Made by a program: the position numbers and the translations under genes | Assembly (NCBI GenBank): GCA_964036195.1 | Contig: OZ038460.1 | Span: 17,735,504-17,799,503, forward strand | DNA: 64,000 bases | Source: Sphaerolaimus hirsutus | Lineage: Eukaryota > Nematoda > Chromadorea > Monhysterida > Sphaerolaimidae | Direction of reading: 5' to 3' | The notes under the pieces: generated by a model | The model's input: the letters and a program-made list of their open reading frames with translations, nothing else | Told to the model about the DNA's origin: nothing | Database searches by the model: none | Shown: positions 63,419 through 64,000 of the stretch, piece by piece | Numbering within the stretch: the stretch's first letter is position 1 | Layout of the letters: each line of letters opens with the position of its first letter

Positions 63419-63681
63419 GACTTCTCCACCAGCGAGCGCGACCACTTGCTATCCACCAGTCTCCTCGACGACGTGCCGCCGCGCCGCTGCAGCGACGGAA
63501 ACTTGGACACTCTTGCCGCCGCGGCGGCAGCGACTTTGCCGCGCGGCATGGCGTCTGTAGGCGACAGTTCGTGCGGCGTCCGGCCGCGGCTCAATGGGGC
63601 GGCGGCGATGCGCAGCGATGAGCAGAGCACTAGTTCGTTGAGTACGCAGATCAAGGGGGAGCCCTTGGCTAATGATCCTAG
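63419..63681 (+). CDS. internal exon of an unrecognised Ser/Arg-rich protein
   Basis: It lies between a very C-rich tract ending aacccccag and the donor cctag|gtgggt: 87 codons plus two bases. The product reads DFSTSERDHLLSTSLLDDVP, PRRCSDGNLDTLAAAAAATL and so on to STSSLSTQIKGEPLANDP. I see an R-R-C-S site of the kind basophilic kinases use and an I-K-G-E match to the SUMO consensus (psi-K-x-E), beside Ala and Ser runs. That fits a disordered region of a nuclear regulator, but this is inference; no domain is recognised. GC content is far above the surroundings. No partner exon can be placed with certainty. Confidence 0.7.
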
Positions 63682-64000
63682 GTGGGTGGGGGGGGGGCTG
63701 TTTTTAGTTGTTTTTTAAGATTTCTTTAACGCAGGCGTGGGTGGTTTGCGAGAGCAATATTTTTCCCTTTTTCAGTCTTTCAGTTTTCAGCCACTTTTCA
63801 AGTCAAATCAGCCAAAATATGGCCTCGGCAGTATTTTCAAATGTTACCATTTTTATGTGCTCTCCTGTTTAAGCGAAATAACAATAACTCACTTCTTGAT
63901 TTCACAAAATTCACCTGGATACACTGATGGCTGTAAAAATCAAAAAGCAAAAATTATAATCAATAAATCGAAAATCGAATACTTAATTGAGGAAACTACA
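63682..64000. other. intron following the exon, unique DNA
   Basis: Starts gtgggtggggggg. AT-rich, with no repeat family or further exon recognised up to the window end. Confidence 0.5.

Larger units (their letters stand above)
54970..63681. repeat. copy B of the 9-kb duplication
   Basis: See copy A (45585-54708). B-only insertion: 57537-58455. B also has a longer fold-back around 60040-60260 ('gaaatggcaaa' words). After 63681 the sequence is unique. Confidence 0.9.

Noticed and set aside
54445-63681. True tandem exon duplication giving two exons in one mRNA
   Set aside because: The exon is 0-to-2 in phase, so two in series would break the frame; the gap and allele-like differences favour haplotypes.
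1-64000. LTR elements, retroviral or Polinton-like genes, LINEs
   Set aside because: I saw no reverse transcriptase, integrase, capsid or long direct terminal repeats; every bounded element has inverted ends.

Overview
Eukaryotic, almost certainly metazoan, nuclear DNA. It is AT-rich, with spliced genes whose small exons carry GT/AG borders, long repeat-filled introns and two scaffold gaps of exactly 200 N. I cannot name the species; the gene types and the dense MITE load would suit an invertebrate. Nothing bacterial is present: no operons, rRNA or tRNA genes were seen.

Two host genes can be read exon by exon on the minus strand. (1) Positions 1749-21566 hold the first eleven coding exons (about 540 codons) of an S9-family serine peptidase (prolyl oligopeptidase / acylaminoacyl-peptidase type): an N-terminal propeller, then the start of the alpha/beta hydrolase domain. 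The gene runs off the left edge before its catalytic serine. (2) Positions 26224-31994 hold the last seven exons (about 307 codons to the stop) of a YHYH-domain protein; its 5' end is lost in the gap at 31995-32194. In both genes all exon phases agree. A third gene on the plus strand shows one exon of 263 bp at 63419-63681 (Ser/Arg-rich, unrecognised), and a near-identical copy at 54445-54708.

The rest is mostly non-autonomous DNA transposons, many with perfect or near-perfect target-site duplications (TSDs). hAT-type elements (8-bp TSD, termini fitting YARNG) fall into families named here by their ends: TAGTGATGG (GCGCC-word arms), CAGAGTTG (CGTAAA-word arms), TAGGGTTCAAACGGG (CCCGAT-word arms), CAGGGTTGG, CAGGGCCGTATCC, CAACGATGG and others. 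There are also TA-TSD elements (CCGTATTTCCTCG), a Harbinger-like element (GGCCCC ends, TTA TSD), 4-bp-TSD fold-backs (GAGGCGTC ends) and a family built from TGTCA/TGACA words. Elements sit inside elements up to three or four deep. A 7.2-kb palindrome fills nearly all of one peptidase intron.

From about 45.58 kb to 54.71 kb and again from about 54.97 kb to 63.68 kb the same sequence is present twice, head to tail, on either side of the second gap. The copies differ by SNPs, small indels and whole-transposon insertions with clean empty sites in the other copy. This looks like two haplotypes placed in tandem by the assembler, though a recent real duplication is not excluded.
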